From NCBI GenBank assembly GCA_949752745.1, contig OX457030.1, positions 72,372,686 to 72,436,685 on the forward strand: a DNA stretch of 64,000 bases. Reading direction: 5' to 3'. Shown in pieces: positions 20,938-34,700 of this stretch. Within the stretch, counting starts at the first letter, position 1. Every line of letters starts with the position of its first letter. The DNA comes from Protula sp. h YS-2021. Taxonomy: Eukaryota > Annelida > Polychaeta > Sabellida > Serpulidae. A model generated the notes under the pieces. It had not been told where the DNA came from, made no database searches, and saw nothing but the letters and a program-made list of their open reading frames with translations. The position numbers were made by a program, and so were the translations under genes.

Positions 20938-22690
20938 ATGAGACATAATTACACACGTCATGGTAACTGGCCCTCCGGTTCGAAGTGAAAACACTACCAA
21001 TTTTAACTAAAAGTTTACCTACCACTTGTGAGGAGTAGCAGCTGCCAACTTATACGTGGACAATCCCTGCCGAGCTCGTGTTCCCTCCTCTCCAACACGT
21101 CAGGCTCCACTCCAGGAAGGTATCTGCCTTCACGGTCACCACCAGAACTCTGTAAACAAGCAGCAAAAAAGACATAAGTAAAGAAAAATTCCAGTGGACC
21201 CAAAACCGCTCTGCAAACAGGCGTAAGGATGAAAAGTGATATGGCTGATTTACAATAGCGATTTCTCTTAGGCGCCATACTATGCTTCCATGCAAAGTAT
21301 GCGAAGTATGTTTGGAATCGATGCAAAACTGTGTACTGGAGGTTGTTAAGAAGCAGAGCGTTACGGACGAACAGTCGGGCCAGGTAAAACCTATGTGTCT
21401 CTTCGGACCTTACGGGGACCCACAAAGTATGGGTGTTATGGTAGCAAGTCAGGCTAATGCCAGTGCATTGCTAGTTTACATACCATATTTTGGGATCCAC
21501 TGGTGGTACTCAGGCACCCATATTTGCCAAAAGATACAACAACAGAGTAGTCTGATTTTGGGGAGTAAAGAGTTACCATTGGAAAGGACAAGCTAATCTA
21601 CAAACGATTTAACGAATTATAGTGGATTGCCAGTTTATTTACTATTTTTGGGGTCCATTGCTGGCAGTCAGGCACCCATATCTTCCAACATATAAAAACG
21701 TCGATAGGACTTTCCGTTATCGAGATATTTTGCAAACAAGAACTTGTTCAAAACATATTCAGATTTTACGCGATGACGTCATACGCCGCATTCGTTCGTT
21801 CTACTCGCAAAAATGTAAATTCTTTCCGACCTACCAAGCAACAACCCCACCAAGTTTCAACTTTCTCCGATGTTCAGCGGCTGAGAAATTTCGCACACAA
21901 GATTTTTAGGTAATGACGTCATACACCCGCCCTAATCACGAGATATGCGTCAAAAGTTGATAAAACCATCCGATTTAACCAAAAAATAAATCGATCAGGT
22001 TTGAAGTCGATGCGACGTTTTGTTCACGAGAAATCTTACACACAACATTTTGTTCACAACAGATGGACACATACACACAGAACGTAGAAACACAATATGT
22101 CTCCTCTTGGTCTGGGAGACATAATTGCACACGTCACGGTAACTGGCCTCCGGTTCGAAGTGAAAACACTAACAATATTAACTAAAAAGTGTTCCTACCG
22201 CTTGTGAGGGGTAGCAGCTGTCAACTTTAATATGGAAAATCCCTGCCGAGCTCGTGTTTCCTCCTCTCCAACACGTCTGGCGCCACTCCAGGAAGGTATC
22301 TGCCTTCACGGTCACCACCAGAACTCTGTAAACAAGCAGCAAGAAAAGACATAAGTAAAGAAAAATTCCAGTGGACCCAAAAAACGCTGTGTAAACAGGC
22401 GTAAGGATGAAAAGTGATATGGATGATTTACAATAGCGATTTCTCTTAGGCGCCATACTATGCTTGCATGCACAGTATGCAAAATATGTTTGGAATCGAT
22501 ACAAAACTGTGAACTGGAGGTTGCTAAGAAGCAGAGCGTTACGGACGAACAGTCGGACAAGGTAAAACCTATATGCCTCTTCGGACCTTGCGGGGACCCA
22601 CAAAGTTTGGGTGTTACGGTGCCGTAGCAAGTCAGGATGTTGCCAGTGCATTGCCAGTTTATATACAATATTTTGGGATCCAATAGGGTT
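20938..22690. repeat. direct duplication of about 0.56 kb in two copies
   Basis: Positions 20938-21500 and 22112-22680 align almost colinearly. They share GAGACATAATT.CACACGTCA, CCTCCGGTTCGAAGTGAAAA, TCTGCCTTCACGGTCACCAC, GCGATTTCTCTTAGGCGCCA and CACAAAGT.TGGGTGTTA. Both have long but mutually shifted open frames on the minus strand (136 and 201 codons) without recognisable domains. A partial third echo of the right edge (GCCAGTTTA..ATTTTTGGGG) lies at about 21628. The spacing is about 1.17 kb. The arrangement could be a duplicated element or terminal repeats, but no mobile-element protein lies between them. Confidence 0.7.
21700..22124 (+). mobile_element. pearl-like element lying between the duplicated copies
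   Basis: Two to three loose core copies are present (CGAGATATTTTGCAAACAAG..GATGACGTCATACGCC at about 21719-21787; GAAATTTCGCACACAAG..AATGACGTCATACACC at about 21885-21929; ACGAGAAATCTTACACACAA at about 22027). They precede a GGACACATACACAC tract. A perfect 9-bp stem follows: TATGTCTCC (22096-22104) with GGAGACATA (22115-22123). Confidence 0.45.
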
Positions 22691-22785
22691 CGGAACGTCC
22701 AAAAAAAGGGTACGGAACGGTTCAAAAAGGGTGCGGAAAGGCAGGGTACGGAAAGGAAAAGGTTCGGAACGTCCAGTCCCCATTC

Positions 22786-25700
22786 AACATACTTCTTAAC
22801 TCCAAACAAGTATCTTAAGACCTGCAAGAGCGATTAAATATACACAATGCTGCATAGCCAAAAAATACCTTGCTAAAATATACTAATGAAAATGCAAAAG
22901 ATTTTTGTACAATCTAACAGTGAATTAAAATATGGTATAGGAACCTATCGGTCATTGTCGCTCACTCTTAACCGTTACGATTCAAAAACGTTGCAAGTTT
23001 TGAGAACATCACAGGTGTACACCAGTGTTGCACCCCATTTCCAAAACAAGTTACTACTGACATCAGCAAAGATTTTTGGAAATCTCATATTTTTTATATG
23101 AGTTCTTTTGTACAAAACAGAGAAACGGAGAGCGGGTGCAAAAAATAGAAGGAAGACAGGTAGAGAGCGATTAAATATACCAAATGCTGCATAGCCCCAA
23201 AACTACCTTACTAAAATATACTAATGAAAAGGCAAAAGAGTATTGTAAAAAATAACCGTGAATTAAAATGTGTTATATTAACTTATTGGCCTTTGTCGCT
23301 CACTCTTAACGGTAACGATGCTAAACCCTTGCAAGTTTTGAAAACATCACAGGTGTACATCAGTGTTGCACCCTATTTCGAGAAAAAGTTATTACTGACA
23401 TCAGGAAAGATTTTTGGAAATCTCATATTTTTATATGAGTTCTGCTGTACAACGCAGAGAAACGGAGAGCGGGTGCGAAAAATAGAAGGAAGACAGGTAG
23501 AGAGCTGTAAACCTGGTTTCTGGATTATACTGTTGCACATTCTCATAATCCAAAGTTTTAAGCAATTTGGCAGAAAAACAAATTTACACGAAGAGGATTT
23601 GTGACATCCCTGTGTTAAAACTCCATAGGCCCACAATGCAAAAGTAGTGATTTCAGGTCCGACGTGAAAAAATTTTGAAAACTACCTTCTCCTGAACAGA
23701 CCGATTCCATACTTGGCACATACCAAGACAATGCCTCACATACCTAACCTGCTACCTTACTTTTGCAATTCAAGCAAGGAGTTGTCCATGAACTTGTCAT
23801 GAATTGCACTAAAAATAATTATTTTTGGTGATTCAACATACTTCTTAACTCCAAAGAAGTATCTTAAGACCTGCAAGAGCAATTAAATATACAAAATGCT
23901 GCATAGCCCCAAAACAGTTCTACTAAAATATACTAATGAAAAGGCAAAAGATCATTGTAAAAAATAACCGTGAATTAAAATGTGTTATATTAACTTATTG
24001 GCCTTTGTCGCTCACTCTTAACGGTAACGATGCACAACCCTTGCAAGTTTTGAAAACATCACAGGAGTACACCAGTGTTGCACCCAATTTCTAAAATAAG
24101 TTATTGCTGACATCAGGAAAGATTTTTGGAAATCTCATATTTCTTATATGAGTTCTGTTGTACAACACAGAGAAACGGAGAGCGGGTGCGAAAAATAGAA
24201 GGAAGACAGGTAGAGAGCTGTAAACCTGGTTTCTGGATTATACTGTTGCACGTTCTCATAATCCAAAGTTTCAAGCAAATTGGCAGAAAAACAAATTTAT
24301 ACGAAGAGGATTTGTGACATCCCTGTGTTAAAACTCCATAGACTCACAATGCAAAAGTAGTGATTTAAGGTCCGACGTGAAAAAATTTTGAAAACTACCT
24401 TCTCCTGAACAGACCGATTCCATACTTGGCACATACCAAGACAATGCCTCACACACCTAACCTGCTACCTTACTTTTGCGATTCAAGTTACGAGTTGTCC
24501 ATGAACTTGTCATGAATTGCACTAAAAATAATTATTTTTGGTGATTCAACATACTTCTTAACTCCAAAGAAGTATCTTAAGACCTGCAAGAGCGACTAAA
24601 TATACCAAATGCTGCATAGCCCCAAAACTGCCTTACTAAAATATACTAATGAAAAGGCAAAAGAGTATTGTAAAAAATAACCGTGAATTAAAATGTGTTA
24701 TATTAACTTATTGGCCTTTGTCGCTCACTCTTAACGGTAACGATGCGAAACACTTGCTAGTTTTGAAAACATCACAGGTGTACACCAGTGTTTTATCCCA
24801 TTTCTAGAAAAAGTTATTACTGACATCAGGAAAGATTTTTGGAAATCTCATATTTTTATATGAGTTCTGTTGTACAACACAGAGAAACGGAGAGCGGGTG
24901 CGAAAAATAGAAGGAAGACAGGTAGAGAGCTGTAAACCTGGTTTCTGGATTATACTGTTGCACGTTCTCATAATCCAAAGTTTCAAGCAAATTGGCAGAA
25001 AAACAAATTTATACGAAGAGGATTTGTGACATCCCTGTGTTAAAACTCCATAGACTCACAATGCAAAAGTAGTGATTTAAGGTCCGACGTGAAAAAATTT
25101 TGAAAACTACCTTCTCCTGAACAGACCGATTCCATACTTGGCACATACCAAGACAATGCCTCACACACCTAACCTGCTACCTTACTTTTGCGATTCAAGT
25201 TACGAGTTGTCCATGAACTTGTCATGAATTGCACTAAAAAATAATTATTTTTGGTGATTCAACATACTTCTTAACTCCAAAGAAGTATCTTAAGACCTGC
25301 AAGAGCGATTAAATATACCAAATGCTGCATAGCCCCAAAACTGCCTTACTAAAATATACTAATGAAAAGGCAAAAGAGTATTGTAAAAATAACCGTGAAT
25401 TAAAATGTGTTATATTAACTTATTGGCCTTTGTCGCTCACTCTTAACGGTAACGATGCGAAACACTTGCTAGTTTTGAAAACATCACAGGAGTACACCAG
25501 TGTTTTATCCCATTTCTAGAAAAAGTTATTACTGACATCAGGAAAGATTTTTGGAAATCTCATATTTTTATATGAGTTCTGCTGTACAAGGCAGAGAAAC
25601 GGAGAGCGGGTGCGAAAAATAGAAGGAAGACAGGTAGTGAGCTGTAAACCTGGTTTCTGGATTATACTGTTGCACGTTCTCATAATCCAAAGTTTCAAGC

Positions 25701-28700
25701 AAATTGGCAGAAAAACAAATTTATACGAAGAGGATTTGTGACATCCCTGTGTTAAAACTCCATAGACTCACAATGCAAAAGTAGTGATTTAAGGTCCGAC
25801 GTGAAAAAATTTTGAAAACTACCTTCTCCTGAACAGACCGATTCCATACTTGGCACATACCAAGACAATGCCTCACATACCTAACCTGCTACCTTACTTT
25901 TGCAATTCAAGTAAGGAGTTGTCCATGAACTTGTCATGAATTGCACTAAAAATAATTATTTTTGGTGATTCAACATACTTCTTAACTCCAAAGAAGTGCC
26001 TTAAGAGCTGCAAGAGCGATTAAATATGCAAAATGCTGCATAGCCCCAAAACTGTTCTACTAAAATATACTAATGAAAATGCAAAAGATCATTGTGAAAA
26101 ATAACCGTGAATTAAAATGTGTTATATTAACTTATTGGCCTTTGTCGCTCACTCTTAACGGTAACGATGCCAAACCCTTGCAAGTTTTAAAAGATCACAG
26201 GTGTACACCAGTGTTGCACCCAATTTCTAAAATAAGTTATTACTGACATCAGGAAAGATTTTTGGAAATCTCATATTTCTTATATGAGTTCTGTTGTACA
26301 ACACAGAGAAACGGAGAGCGGGTGCGAAAAATAGAAGGAAGACAGGTAGAGAGCTGTAAACCTGGTTTCTGGATTATACTGTTGCACGTTCTCATAATCC
26401 AAAGTTTCAAGCAAATTGGCAGAAAAACAAATTTATACGAAGAGGATTTGTGACATCCCTGTGTTAAAACTCCATAGACTCACAATGCAAAAGTAGTGAT
26501 TTAAGGTCCGACGTGAAAAAATTTTGAAAACTACCTTCTCCTGAACAGGCCGATTCCATACTTGGCACATACCAAGACAATGCCTCACATATCTAACCTG
26601 CTACCTTACTTTTGCAATTCAAGTAAGGAGTTGTCCATGAACTTGTCATGAATTGCACAAAAAATAATTATTTTTGGTGATTCAACATACTTCTTAACTC
26701 CAAAGAAGTATCTTAAGACCTGCAAGAGCAATTAAATATACAAAATGCTGCATAGCCCCAAAACAGTTCTACTAAAATATACTAATGAAAAGGCAAAAGA
26801 GTATTGTAAAAAATAACCGTGAATTAAAATGTGTTATATTAACTTATTGGCCTTTGTCGCTCACTCTTAACGGTAACGATGCGAAACACTTGCTAGTTTT
26901 GAAAACATCACAGGAGTACACCAGTGTTTTATCCCATTTCTAGAAAAAGTTATTACTGACATCAGGACAGATTTTTGGAAATCTCATATTTTTATATGAG
27001 TTCTGCTGTACAACGCAGAGAAACGGAGAGCGGGTGCGAAAAATAGAAGGAAGACAGGTAGAGAGCTGTAAACCTGGTTTCTGGATTATACTGTTGCACG
27101 TTCTCATAATCCAAAGTTTCAAGCAAATTGGCAGAAAAACAAATTTATACGAAGAGGATTTGTGACATCCCTGTGTTAAAACTCCATAGACTCACAATGC
27201 AAAAGTAGTGATTTAAGGTCCGACGTGAAAAAATTTTGAAAACTACTTTCGCCTAAACAGACAGATTCCATGCTTGGCACACACTAAGACAATGCCTCAC
27301 ATACCTAACCTGCTCCCTTACTTTTGCAATTCAAGTTACGAGTTGTCCATAAACTTGTCATGAATTGCACTAAAAAATAATTATTTTTGGTGATTCAACA
27401 TACTTCTTAACTCCAAAGAAGTATCTTAAGACCTGCAAGAGCGATTAAATATACCAAATGCTGCATAGCCCCAAAACTGCCTTACTAAAATATACTAATG
27501 AAAAGGCAAAAGAGTATTGTAAAAAATAACCGTGAATTAAAATGTGTTATATTAACTTATTGGCCTTTGTCGCTCACTCTTAACGGTAACGATGCGAAAC
27601 ACTTGCTAGTTTTGAAAACATCACAGGAGTACACCAGTGTTTTATCCCATTTCTAGAAAAAGTTATTACTGACATCAGGAAAGATTTTTGGAAATCTCAT
27701 ATTTTTATATGAGTTCTGCTGTACAAGGCAGAGAAACGGAGAGCGGGTGCGAAAAATAGAAGGAAGACAGGTAGTGAGCTGTAAACCTGGTTTCTGGATT
27801 ATACTGTTGCACGTTCTCATAATCCAAAGTTTCAAGCAAATTGGCAGAAAAACAAATTTATACGAAGAGGATTTGTGACATCCCTGTGTTAAAACTCCAT
27901 AGACTCACAATGCAAAAGTAGTGATTTAAGGTCCGACGTGAAAAAATTTTGAAAACTACCTTCTCCTGAACAGACCGATTCCATACTTGGCACATACCAA
28001 GACAATGCCTCACACACCTAACCTGCTACCTTACTTTTGCGATTCAAGTTACGAGTTGTCCATGAACTTGTCATGAATTGCACTAAAAAATAATTATTTT
28101 TGGTGATTCAGCATACTTCTTAACTCCAAAGAAGTATCTTAAGATCTGCAAGAGCGATTAAATATTCAAAATGCTGCATAGCACCAAAAGTGTCTTACTA
28201 AAATATAATAGTAAAAATGCAAAATATTTTGCAAAACCTAACAGTAAATTAGAATGTGGTAGAGTAACCTATTGGTCATTGTCGCTCACTGTTAACGGTA
28301 ACGATGCAAAAACCTTGCAAGTTTTGAAAACATCACAGGTGTACACCAGTATTGCACCACATTTGTAAAGCAAGTTATTACTGACAACAGAAAAGATTTT
28401 TGGAAATCTCATATTTTTAATATGGGTTCTGTTTTACAACATAGAGAAACGGTGAGCGGGTGCGAAAAATAGAAGGAAGACAGGTAGAGAGCTGTAAACC
28501 TGGTTTCTGGATTATACTGTTGCACGTTCTCATAATCCAAAGTTTCAAGCAAATTGGCAGAAAAACAAATTTATACGAAGAGGATTTGTGACATCCCTGT
28601 GTTAAAACTCCATAGACCCACAATGGAAAAGTAGTGACTTAAGGTCCGATGTGAAAAAAATTTGAAAACTAACTTCTCCTAAACAGACCAATTCCATACT

Positions 28701-28795
28701 TGGCACATACCAAGACAATGCATCACATACCTAACCTGCTACCTTACTTTTGCGATTCAAGTAACGAGTTGTGCATGAACTTGTCATGAATTGCA
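22786..28795. repeat. satellite array of about 713-bp units, about eight copies
   Basis: Units begin at CAACATACTTCTTAACTCC near 22786, 23829, 24545, 25259, 25971, 26687, 27397 and 28107. The full units are 710-716 bp long. The first repeat is short: at about 23165 the sequence passes from GGTAGAGAGC directly into GAGCGATTAAATATACC, skipping the second half of a unit. Inner units are very similar, while the first and last are more diverged. Each unit carries the same 60-87-codon minus-strand frame, which has no recognisable domain. Confidence 0.95.
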
Positions 28796-31700
28796 ATGTT
28801 GACAGAAGTGCGGTTCAACGTTCCCCGGGTTGGGGGAGGCACATTTAGTGTTGAACTCGACCAAACCCGGAAGTAGGAAAAAATGACATATTTTAATCTC
28901 TCAAAAATCACAGGGTTCGATTAGAGAACTGAAATTACACAGGAAGATAGGTCCCATAGAGAGGTCACTTGTTTCATAAAAATTGACAAGGTCCATCTCA
29001 CTATTCCCTTGCGTGGAGCGTTGGATAAACCAACGGATCTATATTTTCTACATATTTATCTATATTTTCTACATATTTATCGATTTTATTTCAAAAGAAA
29101 GCTTTCTTGACCGATTTGGTGACTAGAACTTGTACAAGAAAACGTGGTTGGGTTGCCCCAACGTAAAATTGTTGACAGAAGTGCGGCTCAACGTTCTCCG
29201 GGGTGGGGGGGGGGGGGGGGGCACATTTAGTGTTGAACTCGACCAAACCCGGATGTAGCACAAAATGTCACATTTTATTCTCTCAAAAATCACAGGGTTC
29301 GATTAGAGAACTGAAATTACACAGGAAGATAGATCCCATAGAGGGGCCACCTGTGGCGCAAAAATTGACCCGGCCCATGTCACCAGTCCCTTGGGTGGAG
29401 CGTTGGATAAACCAACACGTCTATGTTTTCTATATATTTTAATCGATTTCATTTTTAAAATAGCTTTATTTGACCGATTTGGTGACTGAAACTTTGCACG
29501 AAAGCGTGGCGGTATTGCCCTAACACAAAAATGTTGACAGAAGTGCGGCTCAACGTTCACAGGGGTGGGGGTGGCATATTTAGTGTTAAACTCGATCAAA
29601 CCTGGAAGTAGGACAAAATGGCACATTTTATTCTCTCAAATATCACAGGGCTCGATTAGAGAACTGAAATTACACAGGAAGATAGGTCCCATAGAGGGGC
29701 CACCTGTGGCACAAAAATTGACCCGGCCCATGTCACCAGTCCCTTGGGTGGAGCGTTGGATAAACCAACACGTCTATGTTTTCTATATATTTTAATCGAT
29801 TTCATTTTTAAAATAGCTTTATTTGACCGATTTGGTGACTGAAACTTTGCATGAAACCGTGGCGGTATTGCCCTAACAGAAAAATGTTGACAAAAGTGCG
29901 GCTCAACGTTCACAGGGGTGGGGGTGGCATATTTAGTGTTAAACTCGATCAAACCTGGAAGTAGGACAAAATGGCACATTATATTCTCTCAAATATCACA
30001 GGGCTCGATTACAGAACTGAAATTACACAGGAAGATAGGTCCCATAGAGGGGCCACTTGTGGCACAAAAGTTGACCCGGCCCACGTCACCATTCCCTTGT
30101 GTGGAGCGTTGGATAAACCAATGGGTCTGTGTTTTCTATATATTTTGATCGATTTTATTTTTGAAAAAGATTTAATTGACCGATTTGGTGACTGAAACTT
30201 TAAACAAAAACCTAGTAGTATTGCCCAAATACATAAATGTTGACAGAACTGCGGCTCAACGTTCCCCGGGGTGGGGGCGGCATATTTAGTGTTGAACTCG
30301 ACCAAACCCGAAAGTAGGACAAAATGACACATTTTATTCTCTCAAAAATCACAGGGTTCGATTAGAGAACTGAAATTACACACAAAGATAGGCCTAATAG
30401 AGATTCCACTTGTGGCGCAAGAATTGACCCGGCACCGGTCACCATTCCCTTGGGAGGGGCGTGGGATAAACCAATGGGTCTATGTTTTCTATATATTTTG
30501 ATCGATTTTATTTTTGAAAAAGCTTTATTTGTCCGATTTGGTGACTGAAGCTTTACACGAAAACGAGGTAGTACTGCCCTAACACAAAATTGTTGACAGA
30601 AGTGCGGCTCAACGTTTCCCGGGGTGGGGGTGGCATATTTAGTGTTGAACTCGACCAAACCCGAAAGCAGGAGAAAATGACATATTTTAATCTCCCAAAA
30701 ATCACAGGGTTCGATTAGAGAGCTGAAATTACACAGGAAGATAGGTCCCATAGAGGGGCCACTTGTGGCACAAAAGTTGACCCGGCCCACGTCACCATTC
30801 CCTTTGGTGGAGCATTGGATAAACCAACGGGTCTATGTTTTCTTTATATTTTGATCGATTTTATTTTTGAAAAAGCTTTATTTGACCGATTTGGTGACTG
30901 AACCTTTACACGAAACCGTGGTAGTATTGCCCTAACACAAAATTGTTGACAGAAGTGCGGTTCAACGTTTCCCGGGGTGGGGTGGCATATTTAGTGTTGA
31001 ACTCGACCAAACCCGAAAGTAGGAGAAAATGACATATTTTAATCTCCCAAAAATCACAGAGTTCGATTAGAGAACTGAAATTACACAGGAAGATAGGTCC
31101 CATAGAGGGGCCACTTGTGGCACAAAAGTTGACCCGGCCCACGTCACCATTTCCTTGGGTGGAGCATTGGATAAACCAACGGGTCTATGTTTTCTATATA
31201 TTTTAATCGATTTTATTTTTGAAAAAGCTTTATTTGACCGATTTGGTGACTGAAACTTTACACGAAAACGTGGTATTATTGCCCCAATATATAAATGTTG
31301 ACAGAAGTGCGGCTCAACGTTCCCCGGGGTGAGGGCGGCATATTTAGTGTTGAACTCGACCAAACCCGGAAGTAGCACAAAATGACACATTTTATTCTCT
31401 CAAAAATCACAGGGTTCGATTAGAGAACTGAAATTACACAGAAAGATAGACCCAATAGAGTGGCCACTTGTGGAGTAAAAATTGACGCGGCCCAGGTCAC
31501 CATTCTCTTGAGTGGGGCATGGGATAAACCTACGGGTCTATATTTTCTATATATTTTGATCGATTTTATTTTAAAAGAAAGCTTATTTGACCGATTTGGT
31601 GACTGAAACTTCACACGAAAACGGCGCAGTATTGCCCCAATACATAAATGTTGACAGAACTGTGGCGCAACGTTTCCCGGGGTGGGGGCGGCATATTCAG

Positions 31701-34700
31701 TGTTGAACTCGACCAAACCCGAAAGTAGGAGAAAATGACATATTTTAATCTCCCAAAAATCACAGGGTTCGATTAGAGAACTGAAATTACACAGGAAGAT
31801 AGGTCCCATAGAGGGGCCACTTGTGGCACAAAAGTTGACCCGGCCCACGTCACCATTCCCTTGGTTGCAGCATTTGATAAACCAACGGGTCTATGTTTTC
31901 TATATATTTTGATCGATTTTATTTTTGAAAAACTTTATTTGAAAGATTTGGTGACTGAAACTTTACACGAAAACGTGGTAGTATTGACCCAATATATAAA
32001 TGTTGACAGAAGTGCGGCTCAACGTTCCTCGGGGTGGAGGCGGCATATTTAGTGTTGAACTCGACCAAACCCGGAAGTAGCACAAAATGACACATTTTAT
32101 TCTCTCAAAAATCACAGGGTTCGATTAGAGAACTGAAATTACACAGAAAGATAGACCCAATAGAGTGGCCACTTGTGGAGTAAAAATTGACGCGGCCCAG
32201 GTCACCATTCTCTTGAGTGGGGCATGGGATAAACCTACGGGTCTATATTTTCTATATATTTTGATCGATTTTATTTTAAAAGAAAGCTTATTTGACCGAT
32301 TTGGTGACTGAAACTTCACACGAAAACGGCGCAGTATTGTCCCAATACATAAATGTTGACAGAACTGCGGCGCAACGTTTCCCGGGGTGGGGGCGGCATA
32401 TTCAGTGTTGAACTCGACCAAACCCGAAAGTAGGAGAAAATGACATATTTTAATCTCCCAAAAATCACAGGGCTCGATTAGAGAACTGAAATTACACAGG
32501 AAGATAGGTCCCATAGAGGGGCCACTTGTGGCACAAAAGTTGACCCGGCCCACGTCACCATTCCCTTGGGTGGAGCATTGGATAAACCAACGGGTCTATG
32601 TTTTCTATATATTTTGATCGATTTTATTTTTGAAAAACTTTATTTGAAAGATTTGGTGACTGAAACTTTACACGAAAACGTGGTAGTATTGCCCCAATAT
32701 ATAAATGTTGACAGAAGTGCGGCTCAACGTTCCCCGGGGTGGAGGCGGCATATTTAGTGTTGAACTCGACCAAACCCGGAAGTAGCACAAAATGACACAT
32801 TTTATTCTCTCAAAAATCACAGGGTTCGATTAGAGAACTGAAATTACACAGAAAGATAGACCCAATAGAGTGGCCACTTGTGGAGTAAAAATTGACGCGG
32901 CCCAGGTCACCATTCTCTTGAGTGGGGCATGGGATAAACCTACGGGTCTATATTTTCTATATATTTTGATCGATTTTATTTTAAAAGAAAGCTTATTTGA
33001 CCGATTTGGTGACTGAAACTTCACACGAAAACGGCGCAGTATTGTCCCAATACATAAATGTTGACAGAACTGCGGCGCAACGTTTCCCGGGGTGGGGGCG
33101 GCATATTCAGTGTTGAACTCGACCAAACCCGAAAGTAGGAGAAAATGACATATTTTAATCTCCCAAAAATCACAGAGTTCGATTAGAGAACTGAAATTAC
33201 ACAGGAAGATAGGTCCCATAGAGGGACCACTTGTGGCACAAAAGTTGACCCGGCCCACGTCACCATGCCCTTGGGTGGAGCATTGGATAAACCAAGGGGT
33301 CTATGTTTTCTATATATTTTGATCGATTTTATTTTTGAAAAACTTTATTTGAAAGATTTGGTGACTGAAACTTAACACGAAAACGTGGTAGTATTGCCCC
33401 AATATATAAATGTTGACAGAAGTGCGGCTCAACGTTCCCGGGGTGGAGGCGGCATATTTAGTGTTGAACTCGACCAAACCCGGAAGTAGCACAAAATGAC
33501 ACATTTTATTCTCTCAAAAATCACAGGGTTCGATTAGAGAACTGAAATTACACAGAAAGATAGACCCAATAGAGTGGCCACTTGTGGAGTAAAAATTGAC
33601 GCGGCCCAGGTCACCATTCTCTTGAGTGGGGCATGGGATAAACCTACGGGTCTATATTTTCTATATATTTTGATCGATTTTATTTTAAAAGAAAGCTTAT
33701 TTGACCGATTTGGTGACTGAAACTTCACACGAAAACGGCGCAGTATTGCCCCAATACATAAATGTTGACAGAACTGCGGCGCAACGTTTCCCGGGGTGGG
33801 GGCGGCATATTCAGTGTTGAACTCGACCAAACCCGAAAGTAGGAGAAAATGACATATTTTAATCTCCCAAAAATCACAGGGCTCGATTAGAGAACTGAAA
33901 TTACACAGGAAGATAGGTCCCATAGAGGGGCCACTTGTGGCACAAAAGTTGACCCGGCCCACGTCACCATTCCCTTGGGTGGAGCATTGGATAAACCAAC
34001 GGGTCTATGTTTTCTATATATTTTGATCGATTTTATTTTTGAAAAACTTTATTTGAAAGATTTGGTGACTGAAACTTTACACGAAAACGTGGTAGTATTG
34101 CCCCAATATATAAATGTTGACAGAAGTGCGGCTCAACGTTCCCCGGGGTGGAGGCGGCATATTTAGTGTTGAACTCGACCAAACCCGGAAGTAGCACAAA
34201 ATGACACATTTTATTCTCTCAAAAATCACAGGGTTCGATTAGAGAACTGAAATTACACAGAAAGATAGACCCAATAGAGTGGCCACTTGTGGAGTAAAAA
34301 TTGACGCGGCCCAGGTCACCATTCTCTTGAGTGGGGCATGGGATAAACCTACGGGTCTATATTTTCTATATATTTTGATCGATTTTATTTTAAAAGAAAG
34401 CTTATTTGACCGATTTGGTGACTGAAACTTCACACGAAAACGGCGCAGTATTGTCCCAATACATAAATGTTGACAGAACTGCGGCGCAACGTTTCCCGGG
34501 GTGGGGGCGGCATATTCAGTGTTGAACTCGACCAAACCCGAAAGTAGGAGAAAATGACATATTTTAATCTCCCAAAAATCACAGAGTTCGATTAGAGAAC
34601 TGAAATTACACAGGAAGATAGGTCCCATAGAGGGACCACTTGTGGCACAAAAGTTGACCCGGCCCACGTCACCATGCCCTTGGGTGGAGCATTGGATAAA

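Noticed and set aside
20938..22690. LTR retrotransposon with the two 0.56-kb copies as LTRs
   Set aside because: The interval of about 0.6 kb has no gag, pol, primer-binding or polypurine site, and the copies lack TG..CA ends visible by eye.
23224..23604. 126-codon plus-strand frame in the 713-bp array as a gene
   Set aside because: Present intact in only one unit and shifted or broken in the others, with no domain.
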